Part shown: positions 37,052 through 50,100 of the stretch, piece by piece
Numbering within the stretch: position 1 is the first letter of the stretch
Layout of the letters: each line of letters starts with the position of its first letter
Assembly (NCBI GenBank): GCA_012295275.1
Contig: CM022665.1
Span: forward strand, 37,765,433-37,829,432
From: Chrysomallon squamiferum
Lineage: Eukaryota > Mollusca > Gastropoda > Neomphalida > Peltospiridae
Length of the DNA: 64,000 nt
Reading direction: 5' to 3'
The notes under the pieces: generated by a model
The model's database searches: none
What the model was told of the DNA's origin: nothing
Seen by the model: the letters and a program-made list of their open reading frames with translations, nothing else
Program-made: the position numbers and the translations under genes

Positions 37052-37655
37052 TACAGAGAAAGAAAGAAATACAGTGACAGAAGTATGGAGAGAAAAGAGA
37101 AAATGATACAGAGAATGAGAAAGATGAGAGTGAAAGAGAGCAGGAAAAATAGAACATTATAGAAGAAAAAAAAAAATTAGAATTAGCTATTTCTGGAATC
37201 TGCATCGACAGCGTAAAATACTCAGTTAGTAAACTTTTAGAAAAAATTCAAGGAAGTATCATGCACTTTAGCATATCCCAGGCAGTAAGTCTGTGGACCT
37301 TTCCCTTTTTTCTTATTGTTCGTCTTTCAATAAATCGATTGACCGCACACAAACAAATGTGTATTAGTCTTAACTATCTCAGTAGCTGTAAATAAAAATG
37401 TGTTTTACTCTGTAAATTCTAGTGTGAAACATAAACCTGTTTTCATTAAATGTTTGAAAGAGCGGCAAGACCCCAAAAGCTAACTTCACAAAACAGAACG
37501 ACAAAACAGGAAACATGAAACCAAAATTAAACGCCATATAAACAGTAAAAGGACAAAACGAACAAAGAATTTCGTTTTCTTTACACGCTCGTTAACCAGA
37601 CTCCATTAATACTGTATAGTAAATAAACTAATAAATGTTAATCTACCTTATGTAT

Positions 37656-37688
<33 letters not shown>

Positions 37689-37703
37689 AAATGAAAGAGG
37701 AAA

Positions 37704-37747
<44 letters not shown>

Positions 37748-38229
37748 AGAAAGAATAAGGGATTAATAAAATACAATTTATTAAAAAGAGCACATATTAA
37801 ACACTTGAGTGTTAATAGTTATTAAACAAACCATCTAAATATTAAAGATTATCATAATATATTGCACAATGGTAAGCGATTATCATGTGTATTAAATATT
37901 AAAAGGCGCTGTAGTTTTGAGCAGTATGACGTATAAACAACGAAATACCACAGGTTTCCTAACTTCAGCAAATAATAATTTTTAGAACGAGGAGAAAAAA
38001 TAATTGAGGCCAGAATACAGATTTTTTTCTTTCAACAAACACTGGCTTTGTGACATGTATACTTACATTTCCAGTATGTCTATAACAATGCATCATACAA
38101 ACATAGAAAGAATCTTTATTTTTTTCTGTAAGCAGATTTTGAAAATTACCAATGATAATCTTTTGCATCATTTGTTTTCTTTAAATCGATTTTGATTTTT
38201 ATCTCTCACCCACTTAGTTTCTACCATTT

Positions 38230-38329
<100 letters not shown>

Positions 38330-38843
38330 TTTCCATCTCTGTACATCTTCTCATTTGTTATTGTTATATTTTTTCTCCGTTGTTATTTTAAAAGTTTTTG
38401 CAGCAGAACGTATGGCTTTAATGCACCTGCTTATCAAAACAAACAGTCGACAGCTGGTCTATGCTGTGTTGCCAAACTTCTCAGGGGAAAGTGCCAATTA
38501 CGTTTTGAGAATGGTGCAACGTTTTTGTAGTAGATCGTAGAACGCACGTCGTAGGAAGTTGGTTTGACTGGTTCATTATTCGTGTCCTAGGTCAGATAGA
38601 TCAGTTAGCATTTCGTATTTCATTGCAAATAATTTTAAGTCAGCTAATCTGAAACCTGCTCGATAATATTTAAGCAGAGAAAAGGAACATATTTCCACAC
38701 AACAGACTGAAATGGAACAGACATACAAATCTATACATGTACACGTACTGGCATACATACACGCACACACGTATTTATCCAAACCTACATACATACATCT
38801 ACATATTCTCCTTTTCTCTCTCTATTAATTTACTTATTTATTT

Positions 38844-38846
<3 letters not shown>

Positions 38847-38930
<84 letters not shown>
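38847..38930 (+). repeat. (GA)n tract, about 84 bp, the last one in the window
   Basis: Uninterrupted GA. No comparable tract is found from here to the right end of the window. Confidence 0.97.
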
Positions 38931-38933
<3 letters not shown>

Positions 38934-39256
38934 AAGAAAAAAACCCAGATCTGGCAGCTAGACGTGGTACTTCAAGGGTAGTATTTGTCATGACGTAACC
39001 ATTTAAGTGTGGCTAACAGTAGCCATGCCAGGAAAGAAAACATCTTTTTTTACCCCCTTTTTATCCCACTGTGAATACAGCGTTGATATCAGATAAAAGA
39101 AATCTTAATGTTTGTCCATCAACGAACATACTCTAGTGTTATTACAAATGGCCATGCAGGTGAAATAAAATAAATATTTATAACACTGTTCTATTATTTT
39201 TTACAAATTTTCATAACAAATATATAAAAATAAAAACCTCTTGTTTGTTTTTCTTA

Positions 39257-39287
<31 letters not shown>

Positions 39288-39607
39288 TAGGAATTTATCT
39301 CCTACAGCTATTTTAGTAGTTTTAATCACAGGTTCGAAGCTAGGTCACAAAAACTTCTTTTGTTCTTTTCTTTTCTTTTTTTTTTTTTTTTTTTTTTTTT
39401 TACTCCCTAACCTTTTATTAACTTCAATCGTGATACATTTATTTTATTTTAATTCCAAAATGTTTGCAATATTCTAATTCAGTTACATTGGTTACATATC
39501 TAGATTAATTACAATTAAACTAATAAATGAAGTTTTAAGAAAGGGGTGGTAGCACTCTAACTGTGACACACACACGTATATATTCGAAGAAAAACAAAAA
39601 TGACACC

Positions 39608-39611
39608 GATC

Positions 39612-39651
<40 letters not shown>
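39608..39651 (+). repeat. (AAT)n microsatellite
   Basis: Pure AAT triplets. Confidence 0.95.
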
Positions 39652-39655
<4 letters not shown>

Positions 39656-40486
39656 TTTTAAATACTGATTAGTTATATTCGATTAAAATAATTATATACA
39701 ACCCGATATTTCTAAAAAATTGACAGAAATAGGTAATTTTAAATATGCTTTATGGATTTCAGAGGCAATGAAATCACTTGCTAATTAAAAAGGCAGAGTA
39801 AGTACCGCGCCTTTTAATTAACTGTCGAATCGTTTTAGATAACATACATCCTAAACGCTATAAAGGCGGTTGTAAAAATATGCCAGTACAATGGAAAGAT
39901 AATAAAATCAGTCTGTAATTTCAATGTTATGATACCGATTCGTTCAGCTCTTTCATTGACGTGTCCCTTGGCCTGAATAACATGCCATCAACTAAGGGGA
40001 ATAATTTGGATTACAATTAATGTTCGTATAGCAAAGAGTTACTTCCCATTTGCAAATATAGACGTTTGCTTTTCTCTCCGGCATGTTTTAAATAATAATA
40101 CAATATAATAATAATAATAATAATGTGCTAGATTTACATTATATTTTTTATAATAATATGCCACAATTTTGGATGTGTTTTTTTCAAACTAATTAAACAG
40201 AACAATTTAGTCAAATATCCAGTAAATTTTTTTTAATAAAAAATCAAATTCTATACAAAGTGATTTTTTTGGTTATAAATATCATATCTGTACACAATAC
40301 AGATGCACACAAATTTAAACAGTAAGCATTAAAAAAACCCACAGAAATAACCATTATATTTACAAATCATTTTAGAAATGTAACTCAAACGTGGCAAGTC
40401 ACCAGTATCATTTTACACATAATCTTTATTAGTAAAAACATTTTCTTTTTAGTACAGTACATGGATATTTAATAAAATATCAATCT

Positions 40487-40492
40487 TTTATT
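40487..40492 (-). terminator. Candidate polyadenylation signal of the DHRS7-like gene
   Basis: TTTATT on the plus strand is AATAAA on the transcript, about 200 nt past the stop codon. Other AATAAA hexamers lie further on, so usage is uncertain. Confidence 0.4.
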
Positions 40493-40691
40493 TTTCAAAT
40501 ATTCAAATATTTTTGTTAGTATGCATACATTACTATGAAAAAAAGAGATAAATAAATAAAGCTGTATATAATATCTATAAAAATTAAATGAGGTAACTCT
40601 TTATGGTAAATAAAATTTTGGTAGTGAATCTGAACAGTATCTGCAACAGAATAGTGGAGATTTCTGACTGAAGTGTTTTAATGCAACATGG

Positions 40692-40751
40692 TTACTGTCC
40701 CTCTCTCATCTTCATTATTATTCTGGTTCCCATTCTGCAAGCAATTCTGTA

Positions 40752-40807
<56 letters not shown>

Positions 40808-41031
40808 TTAGAACAATAGTAATGGTATAAAGGTTAAGCTAACAATCTAAAAAAACAAGGAAAATTATATGCCATTAATTTGCTTCCTAATATTTGAACC
40901 ATTGTATTAGATTGACATAAAACAGTTTCAGTAAACAATGCAAGCTTAGTTCAGAATTAAATTAATTTTATAATTATTTGAAATTGTTTTATTTAAACAT
41001 AACATTGTTACCATACAATCCAGTACTTCTG

Positions 41032-41074
<43 letters not shown>

Positions 41075-41375
41075 TTTTTGTTATGAAATAAGCTTTGGAA
41101 CTATTTGACCGACAACTTTGAAATTTCTTATTACTGAAATCTAAAAAATTGAAAAAAATTATTTATTCCACATACTTTCTTGCATATGTTGGAAAATACT
41201 GTGAAATATACATAAATGCAAGAACTGGATTCAGGGATATCCATGCCTCATCCAGACGATTTGCCATGGCAACTGCTATGAGATGGGCACATCTAGATGT
41301 TTGCATTCGTTTCTCATTTGGGTTCATTTCCCGATTGGCAACCTGTAATAAGGTAATCAAATAAACATTTATACG

Positions 41376-41433
<58 letters not shown>

Positions 41434-44400
41434 GTCACAAGTATTTATAAATTAAAACAAAACAAGTAGATAATGAAACAAATCTATCCATCCCAATAAT
41501 AATAAAAACAACAATGACATCAGTTATAATAATGATAACGGTAAAACTAATGATGATGATGTTAATGACAACAACAACAATAATAAAGTACTGAATTATA
41601 ATCAGTAATAAAAATAATAACAACAACGATATCCACTGATGATGATATTTTAAAATATGTGTTTCATGCCAAAGACACAGCTCAACCGACAAATGTGAGA
41701 AAGAAGTAATAATCATATTTATAAGTAATAAACAATTATTAGTATTCTACTTAACAAAAATCAGGATATATTTCCTTCCTCAAGCAACTCGGACTAATTA
41801 CTTATTTCTGTACTTGTACATTCATTTCAGATTTGTAGTTCATTATGCTAATAGTTTGGTCTGGGATTACATTCAGATTTCTTCTCAATATAATTTTTGT
41901 CTTTTATTGCTTTTGGTTTTTTAATTTTTTAATTTTTTTATTAAGAATTGAAAAGTTATTAACAATAAAATTTGTTTAAATGAATGTATTCGATTTTCCT
42001 ATTGCTTTTTTGCTCTGATCATTTTATTAAGTTATCATGTTGCTGTTGCTGATTTTTACTCTGTTCTTTGCTAAATATAAATATTTATTAGCTAATTTTT
42101 TTCATGTTCATGCATCATACACCATTTCAGAAATACATATATACATGTAAGTTACCTGTCCTTTCTCCTCTGTAAAAGCCACTTTGAGAACGTTAGAGAA
42201 AACTGGACCAGGACAAATCATAGTTATAGCAATTTTATGCGGATATGCTTCAATTCTTAATGATTCAAAGAAACCCTTGAAAAGACAAAATAATAATAAT
42301 ATTAAGAAGAAGAAGAAGAAGATGAAGAAAAAAAAAAAAAAAAAAAAAAAAAAGATATTAAAGAACATTAAAGTTGAGAAATTAATTCAAATTTTGTGAA
42401 AGCTAATCATCAAGTTATGTTGTATGCAAAATATAACAATTTAAATGAGAATGATAACACTAATGTTATTAATATACTTTACTATAATGATAATAATAAC
42501 AGATAATCATCTAACACAATAACAGTAACAGGAATTTTACCATAAAAAGAGAAGCAGTATCGTAATAAGAAAAGAAGTTCTATCAACTTACATGAAGAGC
42601 ATGCTTTGATCCAGTGTATGATCCAGAGTAGGGAGCACCTGTTGAAATAACAAAATATTAGAGTTTTAATTTTTTTTAAAAGACAGTTTGTTATACAATT
42701 CACCATTGCCAGTAGATTTATGAGGTCCATTTTCTAAGAAAAGCCTTTACCAATAATCACAAAACAATGGTTAATTTCAAAATATCAACTCGAAAAATGA
42801 TTCTGCTTTTGAGCCTGATATTAATAATCAATTTAACATATGAAAGAATTAACATTATCATTTACTTTTAGCAGCAAAAAACCTTCCGACCAGTGATTGC
42901 GTGTGGTTAAAATTATTACTACAGTTAAATATTCATTTCAAACAAAAAATTAAAATGTTTTTGAATAGATTAGAATTTCTGTAACCTAGTTTTCCGACCA
43001 CACTGCTCACTACAACAATGTGTCCATCATTGCGCTCTATCATGTGAGGAAGTACAGCTTTTGTGACAGACAGCATGCCGATGACGTTCAACTCCAACAC
43101 TTCTCTGTGAACGTCTATTGATATCTTTCCCCATGCTGCTCTTTGTGAACGTCCTGCATTGTTCACCAGAATATCAATCTACAAACACATATTCACAATG
43201 TTATGTAGTTCACATATTTAAGAAATGTTTTTCTGTACATAAATAAATATTATATATATGTATGTATGTATAAGAAATAATTATTTGTGTGTACATGTAT
43301 TTGTACATTAGATTCTACATATATGAGCATGTCCAACATAAATACTAGAAATTGATGTTACATGTTTACCTAGTCTTGACTGGTTTATTTAATACATATT
43401 TAGCAATGCTAATACTCTCACTCAGTTAAAACTGACATCTGTCTTAAACACATGTTAAACAGCTATTTATGTTGTCCATTTAACTCATCAAATGACCACT
43501 TCTCAAAAAACACACTGTATTACTCATCTGTTAAGTGTTACCATGTTAATGGTAGTTTATAATTTAATTTTCACCTGCCCTGTATCTTAATGTCAAGGAC
43601 AATACATAATCATATAAATTCAAATATAAATTAAAAAGATAATGAATTTTAAAAATTCGGGACTGACATCATGGTATTATTTATATATTAACACAACTAA
43701 ATCAATTTTAATAAAATAAAATTATATAAAATAAAATGTTTTAAAGAAATTCAGAATTTGCTTTTTGAATATAATTGTTAGTAAAAACAAGAATTTTTAA
43801 AAATTGCTGAAGTAACCAAGAATAACATTCAGATAAACATATATAAAAAATAAATTAAACAGAACACTGATGTTACTAATATAATATTTATAAATAATAT
43901 ATATAAAAATAAATAAAACCTTATTAAAGTAATTCAGAACTGACGTCACTGCCTGTGAATGAGTGCTGCATTGTAAAACGTCCAGTGGTAATATTAAAAT
44001 GTCATCATCTTGGACATTTTTGTTTGCTGAAACAAAATTATTACTATTAACTCTAAATGTTCAAATAAGATTAATTGTAAAATAATCAAACATGAAATCC
44101 TGAAACAAATTCTGTATTCAAAACAGTAAAATATTTCCAAACAGGCCATCAAGTTAGATTCTGTAACAACATTTTCACTTATGTGTAAGATACTAACAAT
44201 CTAAAAGTATCAGTTTAAAAATCTTAAGTTACATAGTGCTTTCACTGTACAGAAACTTTGTTTCAAGCATAAAATTATTTTAAATATTGTATAAAACTAC
44301 ATTCAGGCTATGTGTAGAAACAGTGTATGTCATAATTTCACTTGTCTCTGTTACTCATTATCTTCCACAACCTGAGATCCTTTCAGATCAAGAGTATTGG

Positions 44401-45155
44401 ATCTCATATGCTAAACAATTACTTAATAATATGTGAATTGAGTATTTCTAACTTGCCAGCTTTTAATTACACATACAGAGACATTTTTTTTTCACTCTCT
44501 CAAGTTCCTTTTCTCTTCTGGCAGATAGGACTAATCTGCATCCAGCTTTAGCCAACTCATAGGACAGGAACTCGCCTATTCCACTGGATGCACCCACAAT
44601 CCAAACAACCTTTCCCTTTAGTGTGCCTGAAATATAATAATTAAAAAATGTTTATATATATTTTCCAACTATAAAGTACTTAATCCTTATTTCATATTTT
44701 GTATTAAAACATTATATGACAAAATAACAATTCTCAGCCCGAATTACTTTTGTGGAAATGTTCTGTATGTGTTACCATACGCACAACACATACACACGCA
44801 CACACATACACAATTACAAAAATATGCATATACAAAGATACACAGGCACAAAACACACATTTAAACATACAAACATTGTCCAGTATATTCTGTAATAAAT
44901 TTTAAACATTACTTCCTCCTTAGTTATCAACATTTAACTAACCCCGACGTCATTCTTAATTATTTTACATCTAGTAAATGTATTTAGAATCTTCTGTATT
45001 AATTAATGGATTCTTTGGATGGGGTACATACTTGGTTTTTTACCAAATACAGTTGCCCATTGTAGTGTAAGGTCACAGTCTGCGAGGCAGAGACGTCCTA
45101 CCTGAACACACAGGTAAGTAACTATCACTGCTAACACAATCCAAAGTACATCCAT
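40692..45155 (-). CDS. DHRS7: Membrane-anchored short-chain dehydrogenase/reductase, DHRS7-like, 320 aa
   Basis: Eight exons on the minus strand: 45032-45155, 44477-44626, 43920-44026, 42986-43178, 42592-42638, 42156-42275, 41176-41342 and 40692-40746. All junction phases agree and give 963 nt. Residues 4-19 form an N-terminal membrane anchor. The cofactor loop is GASSGIG (53-59), preceded by Val where Thr is usual. NNAG lies at 133-136 and the active-site tetrad is Asn158, Ser186, Tyr199 and Lys203, with the standard 13-residue Ser-Tyr step. CPGP (228-231) follows. Order and wording (DLTLQWA near the start, [17 protein letters not shown]) match vertebrate DHRS7, an ER NADPH-dependent reductase of carbonyl compounds such as retinoids and steroids. 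Substrate here is unknown. The last exon was identified by phase and by RMGTRI, which fits the vertebrate C-terminus. Confidence 0.93.
40752..40803 (+). repeat. (AAT)n next to the last DHRS7 exon
   Basis: On the transcribed strand this is an ATT run ending immediately before the ATTTACAG acceptor of exon 8. It therefore replaces much of the usual polypyrimidine tract. Another AAT run lies at 41379-41429, about 37 nt before the exon 7 acceptor. Confidence 0.9.
41037..41072 (+). repeat. (GT)n microsatellite
   Basis: GT dinucleotides in the last DHRS7 intron. Confidence 0.95.
41379..41429 (+). repeat. (AAT)n microsatellite
   Basis: Pure AAT triplets in the intron before DHRS7 exon 7. The minus-strand poly-Leu frame is an artefact. 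Confidence 0.95.
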
Positions 45156-45375
45156 TTCTCTACAAAAATATTAACAATAACAACAACAAAAATAATAATA
45201 ATCATAATAATAAAATACCAAACTTCCAAACTGATTAGCAGCATACAGCATAAAACTATTGGTGCCAAAATAATGCAAAGGCATTAACTGATTCTGATGC
45301 TGCCATGTTTGTTGTGAATTTACTGGTTGAGAAATCGTCACCATATTCTATAGATACCGATGGTGTCCATGTGCA

Positions 45376-45508
45376 GATGCATCATGAACCACTTTTTATG
45401 GCTGATACTAACAAGCTGACAGTAATTTAGTGAAAGAAATGGAGAAACAAGATAAAGCAAGATCTCATAATTATAAGCAATTTGTATCAATCAGGGAAGT
45501 AAGTTCTG
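45376..45508 (+). pseudogene. Partial duplicate of the first TECPR2 coding exon
   Basis: Three collinear blocks match 47078-47245: GATGCATCATGAA (45376), a 27-bp block starting ATGGAG at 45439 that is 24/27 identical to the block at the TECPR2 start codon, and GAAGTAAGTTCTG (45496). The spacing between the last two blocks differs by 24 nt, an in-frame indel. The frame from 45439 (MEKQDKARS against MEEQDETRS) remains open past the last block. It could be a decayed exon copy or an alternative first exon, since GGGAA|GTAAGT is a strong donor. Confidence 0.7.
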
Positions 45509-46328
45509 ATGTTAATTGTGTAGCTTGTGTATTTTTAAGCAATTTTGTTTTATAAACTGAAATTCTTTTTAATTTTGTTTGTTGTTTTCATTCAAAATAA
45601 TTTTGTTTATTTATTATTATTTTTATTATTTTTTTGATTCGTTATACTTATCAGAAGCATTTATAAGAAAGCTACATAGGACACAAGTCGGGTTTAAAAA
45701 AAAAAAAAAAATTAATGTAACAAATTATGAAAGTACATCTGTCCTTAATCCGCCCCATTTTGTGTTAAGGCGTCATCCAGAATTCACTTACTGCATTACT
45801 TTTGGTTTTTCAAAATTATTTTTTGTTACTGAAAATCAGAAACATTCCATCACTGCACCGTAAACATCATGCATTAGGCCTGAAATAACAAATTACTTTA
45901 GTTTCTACTGTGGTATACATTTGCTAATGTAATGTATTGTTTTAAAGGAAGTAGGCTAGCAAGTATGCTAAAATCAAAGTTGCATACTGCCGATAGAGTG
46001 AACAACGACTGACCTTTGTTGACATATGATTTTTACAGACTGTGAAAGACAAAGATTGGAGGGAGAAGGTATCTAAGAAGAAACAAAAGTTCATTACTAG
46101 CTGCAGTAACTTTAAGAAGAGTCCATTTTAATTAAAGATAAAATACATGACCTCAGACAGTATAAGCTAAAAACAAATTTGCATCAAGGTTTAATTATTA
46201 CGCTGCTCAGTAGCTAACATTATCTGATATATAAGTAAGATATGGTAAATAATGTTATATTTTTTGTTTACAATCTAACATTCCTTACTTTAAAATGGTA
46301 TAAACCGCGAGATCAAAACATGGCGTGT

Positions 46329-46338
46329 GTCATGTGAC
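46329..46338. promoter_or_regulatory. MiT/TFE-type E-box (CLEAR-like)
   Basis: GTCATGTGAC differs by one base from the CLEAR consensus GTCACGTGAC and contains the TCATGTGA core bound by MITF/TFE3-type factors. It lies about 730 bp upstream of the first recognised TECPR2 exon. A 10-bp near-match is easy to find by chance. Confidence 0.3.
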
Positions 46339-47151
46339 AGAAATTAAAGCTGCTGTCAACTGTGACACGGACAGAGGGTTCTTTGTTAATTTGCATGTAT
46401 CTTCACGTAAGCTGAAAAATCCGTTGTATAATTTTTATTATCGCTTTCTTTCCATATTATAATAAATTAAAGAAACAATGAATGAATTGACGGTACAGAC
46501 TGTTTTCAGTATTTATAAATATAAACGAGACAAATCCCCTGAAATCGAAACTGTTATGTAAATAAAAACAGTGCACACTGATAGGAACATTCGATTCACA
46601 GAACAAAATAAATATAATTGCTCATATACTGATACATGTTTTATTTATTTTTTATCTTTATGATTAATAAACAGGTTACAGAAATCGGCAAATCAGCCAA
46701 ATGAGCAATACGCGTTGAACAAAAAAAAAAAAATCCCGAACGGACATTAGCATATATTCTTAAATTGATTTTGACAGAAAATGTCTTTTGTTGTTGTTGT
46801 TGTTGTTGCCTTTTATGTAGAACGATATGTCGTTGCGATAAATGAATATAATCCACAGAATAATTTAATAAAAAGTTGTATATTTTTGATCAAGTTGTTT
46901 TGTTTATCAAGGGACGTAATTCATTTTTGCAGATAGCCTAATAGGAACATTTGTATGGCCATAACTACGATTCACATTTATCTTTTATAATTTACTCTTT
47001 AATTATCAGTAAAAAATATTAAAATTAAAAATGGATTATACATTATTTATTTATTTTTATTTTTCAGTACAAACTGAGATGCATCATGAATCACCTATAA
47101 CTACTGATGCAGATATAAGCAGGTTAACTAAAAGCAATTTGGTAAAAAAAA

Positions 47152-50100
47152 ATGGAGGAACAAGATGAAACAAGATCTTTTGGTGATAATATTGATACTG
47201 TTCACACATGTGTGCAAACTGTAGATACCACTGAAGTAAGTTCTGGTAAATCTGAAGACCACAGTTTGAAGAGTCCAAATGTATCTGGAGATAATGTGAA
47301 AAGTAAGGACAATGTTACTAATGTACCTACAGCTGCATCTGGTGATAATGACTCTGTGCTATCGGCTTCAGATATTATAGCTGATATTATGAAGCGGCAC
47401 TCGGAGAAACAATCAAAGGAACAAGAAAAACAAGATGTAGGAAGTTGGATTCCCAGAGAACACGAACCTTTATGGAGCCTTCTGTCTCAGATACCAAAGA
47501 AAGCCCAGCGAGGTCTTCTAATGCAGTGTGATCTCATACTGACATGTGTGGACGCTGATGAAAACTTCATCGCTCTTGGAACTAATATCGGCATTACGTT
47601 TCTTTATCACAGAAACAAACAGTCATTAGAAAGATTAAAATCTGAGGTTTGTTGGATTTTATCTTTTTCATATTTATTTTTAATGGAAAAAAAGTTTGAT
47701 TATTTATTTTTTTTTTTTCAGATAAATGGAAATTAGATTTTTTTATTTAACCTCAAGTTATCTTTATCAATTTTCTTTTCTGTAATTGCTGAAAATTCAG
47801 TTTGCAATAAATGTACCTAAACGATGCAAAAATGTGTTATTTTGTAAACTTTATTTACAGTTTTTCTCCCTTTATGTTTAATTTGAAAAACTGTTATTAT
47901 TTTCAGTCTTCTAGTGATGTGGTTACATGTGTTCAGTTGCATCATGGGATTGACTATCAGTTAGCTGTTGGAATGGCCTCGGGAACAATATATATTTTCC
48001 AGCTTCCATCTATGATGACTGGTTTAAACAAGCAGGTTGACTTCATTATTTTTTAATAATATATTTATTTAAATTTATGATTATTTTGTAATAGATCTGT
48101 TGTAGAAAAGATCAGTACCATTCATACTCATGTTTTTTTAATATATATTTAATAATTTGTATATTTTTGTATTATATTTATTTATTAACTTTGAAGGGAG
48201 AAATATAATAAGATTTATCATATTTATATAACAAACATTTGGTACTGTCTCTTAAAAATCAGTTAATTTATTTACTATGTCTCTATTTATCTTTTTAGTT
48301 GCAAAAATTCCATGTAACTGATATGCACAGAACCTACTTAACCTGCATAGAATGGAGCACCAATGGAATGCGTTTGTTCAGTGGAGACAAACTGGGTACA
48401 GTCGTTTCAACGGAGGTTGATTTTTATCAGGTATTTAGATAGTGCATTTGAAAACTTTGACTCTGTTAATGACAGAAATTTTAATATTTCATAAATATTT
48501 GATAACATGAAACTTTTAAAAAACTAAATATAATTTTTTCTCACAATATATATTTTTTTGGTTTGAATTATACAGGGCCAGTGTAAATCTGATGTGCTAA
48601 TTGAGGAACCTGGTTTTGCTGTGGTTCAGCTCCATTATGATCACAAGGCACTTGTCATATCCAACAAGAAGCGAAGTTTTGTATGTCGTTTAGATGAGGA
48701 TAATAAAATATTTCAGATAGGCCAGCAGGAAAGGAAAGTGTGAGTACACCCCAGTCTTTAAAAACAAGGGCGAAAAAATGAAACAGTACATCCCTCATAA
48801 ATAGCAAGCTTGCTGTTTGTTAATGATTGTTGAGAAAGTAAAATTTTATGCTGTGTAATGTTACTGTTAGTGAACAGAATATTTCTGTATTTTATGGACA
48901 ATAGAAAGTGACAGTTTGGTTGTTTCAATATCAGGAAAGAAATGAAATTTGCTTATTTTAATTTAGGTAACCATGGACCAGGTTTTATTTTTCAGCTAGG
49001 TAACTATGGTCTAGAATTTAATTTTTTCAGTAAAGTTACTGTAGTTTATTTTAAAAATTATAGCATACAGCAGGGACTAACCATTATGATTGTTTTTTCT
49101 TTTTCATATTGTTGGTGTCATTTTATTTTTAGTAGAGATACAATGGTGTTTGTTTTACTTTTCAGTGGTATAACTGTGGTGACACTTCATTTTCAATAAG
49201 ATAACTATAGTCCCTGTTTCTTTTTAGTAATCTGACTGTAGTACCTGTTTATTTGTCAGTACAGTAACTGGTTCCTCTGAGTTTTTTTTTTTATCTCTTA
49301 TAATATTATTATTATTATTTGTTTTTTTTTCAGTGATGGTAATTTTGGTGCTTGTTTTATACCTGGTTTTTGTAAAACCAGTGATGCTCAGCTGTATGCA
49401 GCTCGACCTGCTCTTCGCCTGTGGAAATCAGACATTAATGGAACTGTGTTAAACACAAACATTTTCAGGGACCTAATTGGTCCAAACAACCCAGAGATTC
49501 AGTTGGTGAAACCAGAAAAATTAATAAATCCTGTGGAATTTCAATTTGGTAAACTTTGTATCTATCGTGGAAACCAGATTCTCAGTTGGACCCAAAATTG
49601 TCTCTTGGTGTTAGACCCAGACTCAAACTCTGTTGTTGCTCGACTTGACAGAGCTGGGTATATTAGCGATGTGAGTGTTCATCAGGATGAGATCTTTGTG
49701 TTGAGGCGCAATACGGAAACAGACTTGATACGGCTTGCATTAAAACCTGAAGCTGTCCCAAAAGGTAGAGATAAAAAAATCAGTTACTTTGATATCAGAA
49801 AATATAACATTTTGATATTAAATTTAAATAAATACAAAAAGATATATATAATATTTATTATTATTTTTGAGTGAATAGATTGATTTAAATGTAAATAATA
49901 AACTTTGAAAGATTTGTTATTAACCAGGATCAAAACAAACGTATTTAAACCATTTTAATCTGCAAAAAGAAATCAAAAGTTATACACAATTATAATTAAT
50001 AAAATAACACACAGTAAAACCTTTCTTTTATTTTTAATATTATTGATAAAACATATTTCTCAAGTAATGTATCTAACCTAATAAATTTTAAAGCTATTTT

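Larger units (their letters stand above)
45156..47066. promoter_or_regulatory. Shared divergent promoter region of DHRS7 and TECPR2
   Basis: The two genes point away from each other. The start codons are 1997 bp apart, and the first known TECPR2 exon opens behind an acceptor (TTATTTTTCAG) at 47066, so a non-coding leader exon must lie somewhere in this gap. A candidate donor, CACGTAAGC, lies near 46405. GTCATGTGAC at 46329-46338 is an E-box of the MiT/TFE type. No CpG-rich island or TATA box stands out. Confidence 0.5.

Noticed and set aside
42108-42150. Extension of DHRS7 exon 6 through its donor ([15 protein letters not shown])
   Set aside because: The GTAACT donor at 42155 joins in phase to exon 7, which restores the conserved C-terminal part of the family.
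47152-48740. Assignment of the N-terminal exons to HPS5
   Set aside because: HPS5 shares the WD40-like start, but the same in-phase gene continues into tectonin repeats and a terminal LIR, which defines TECPR2.
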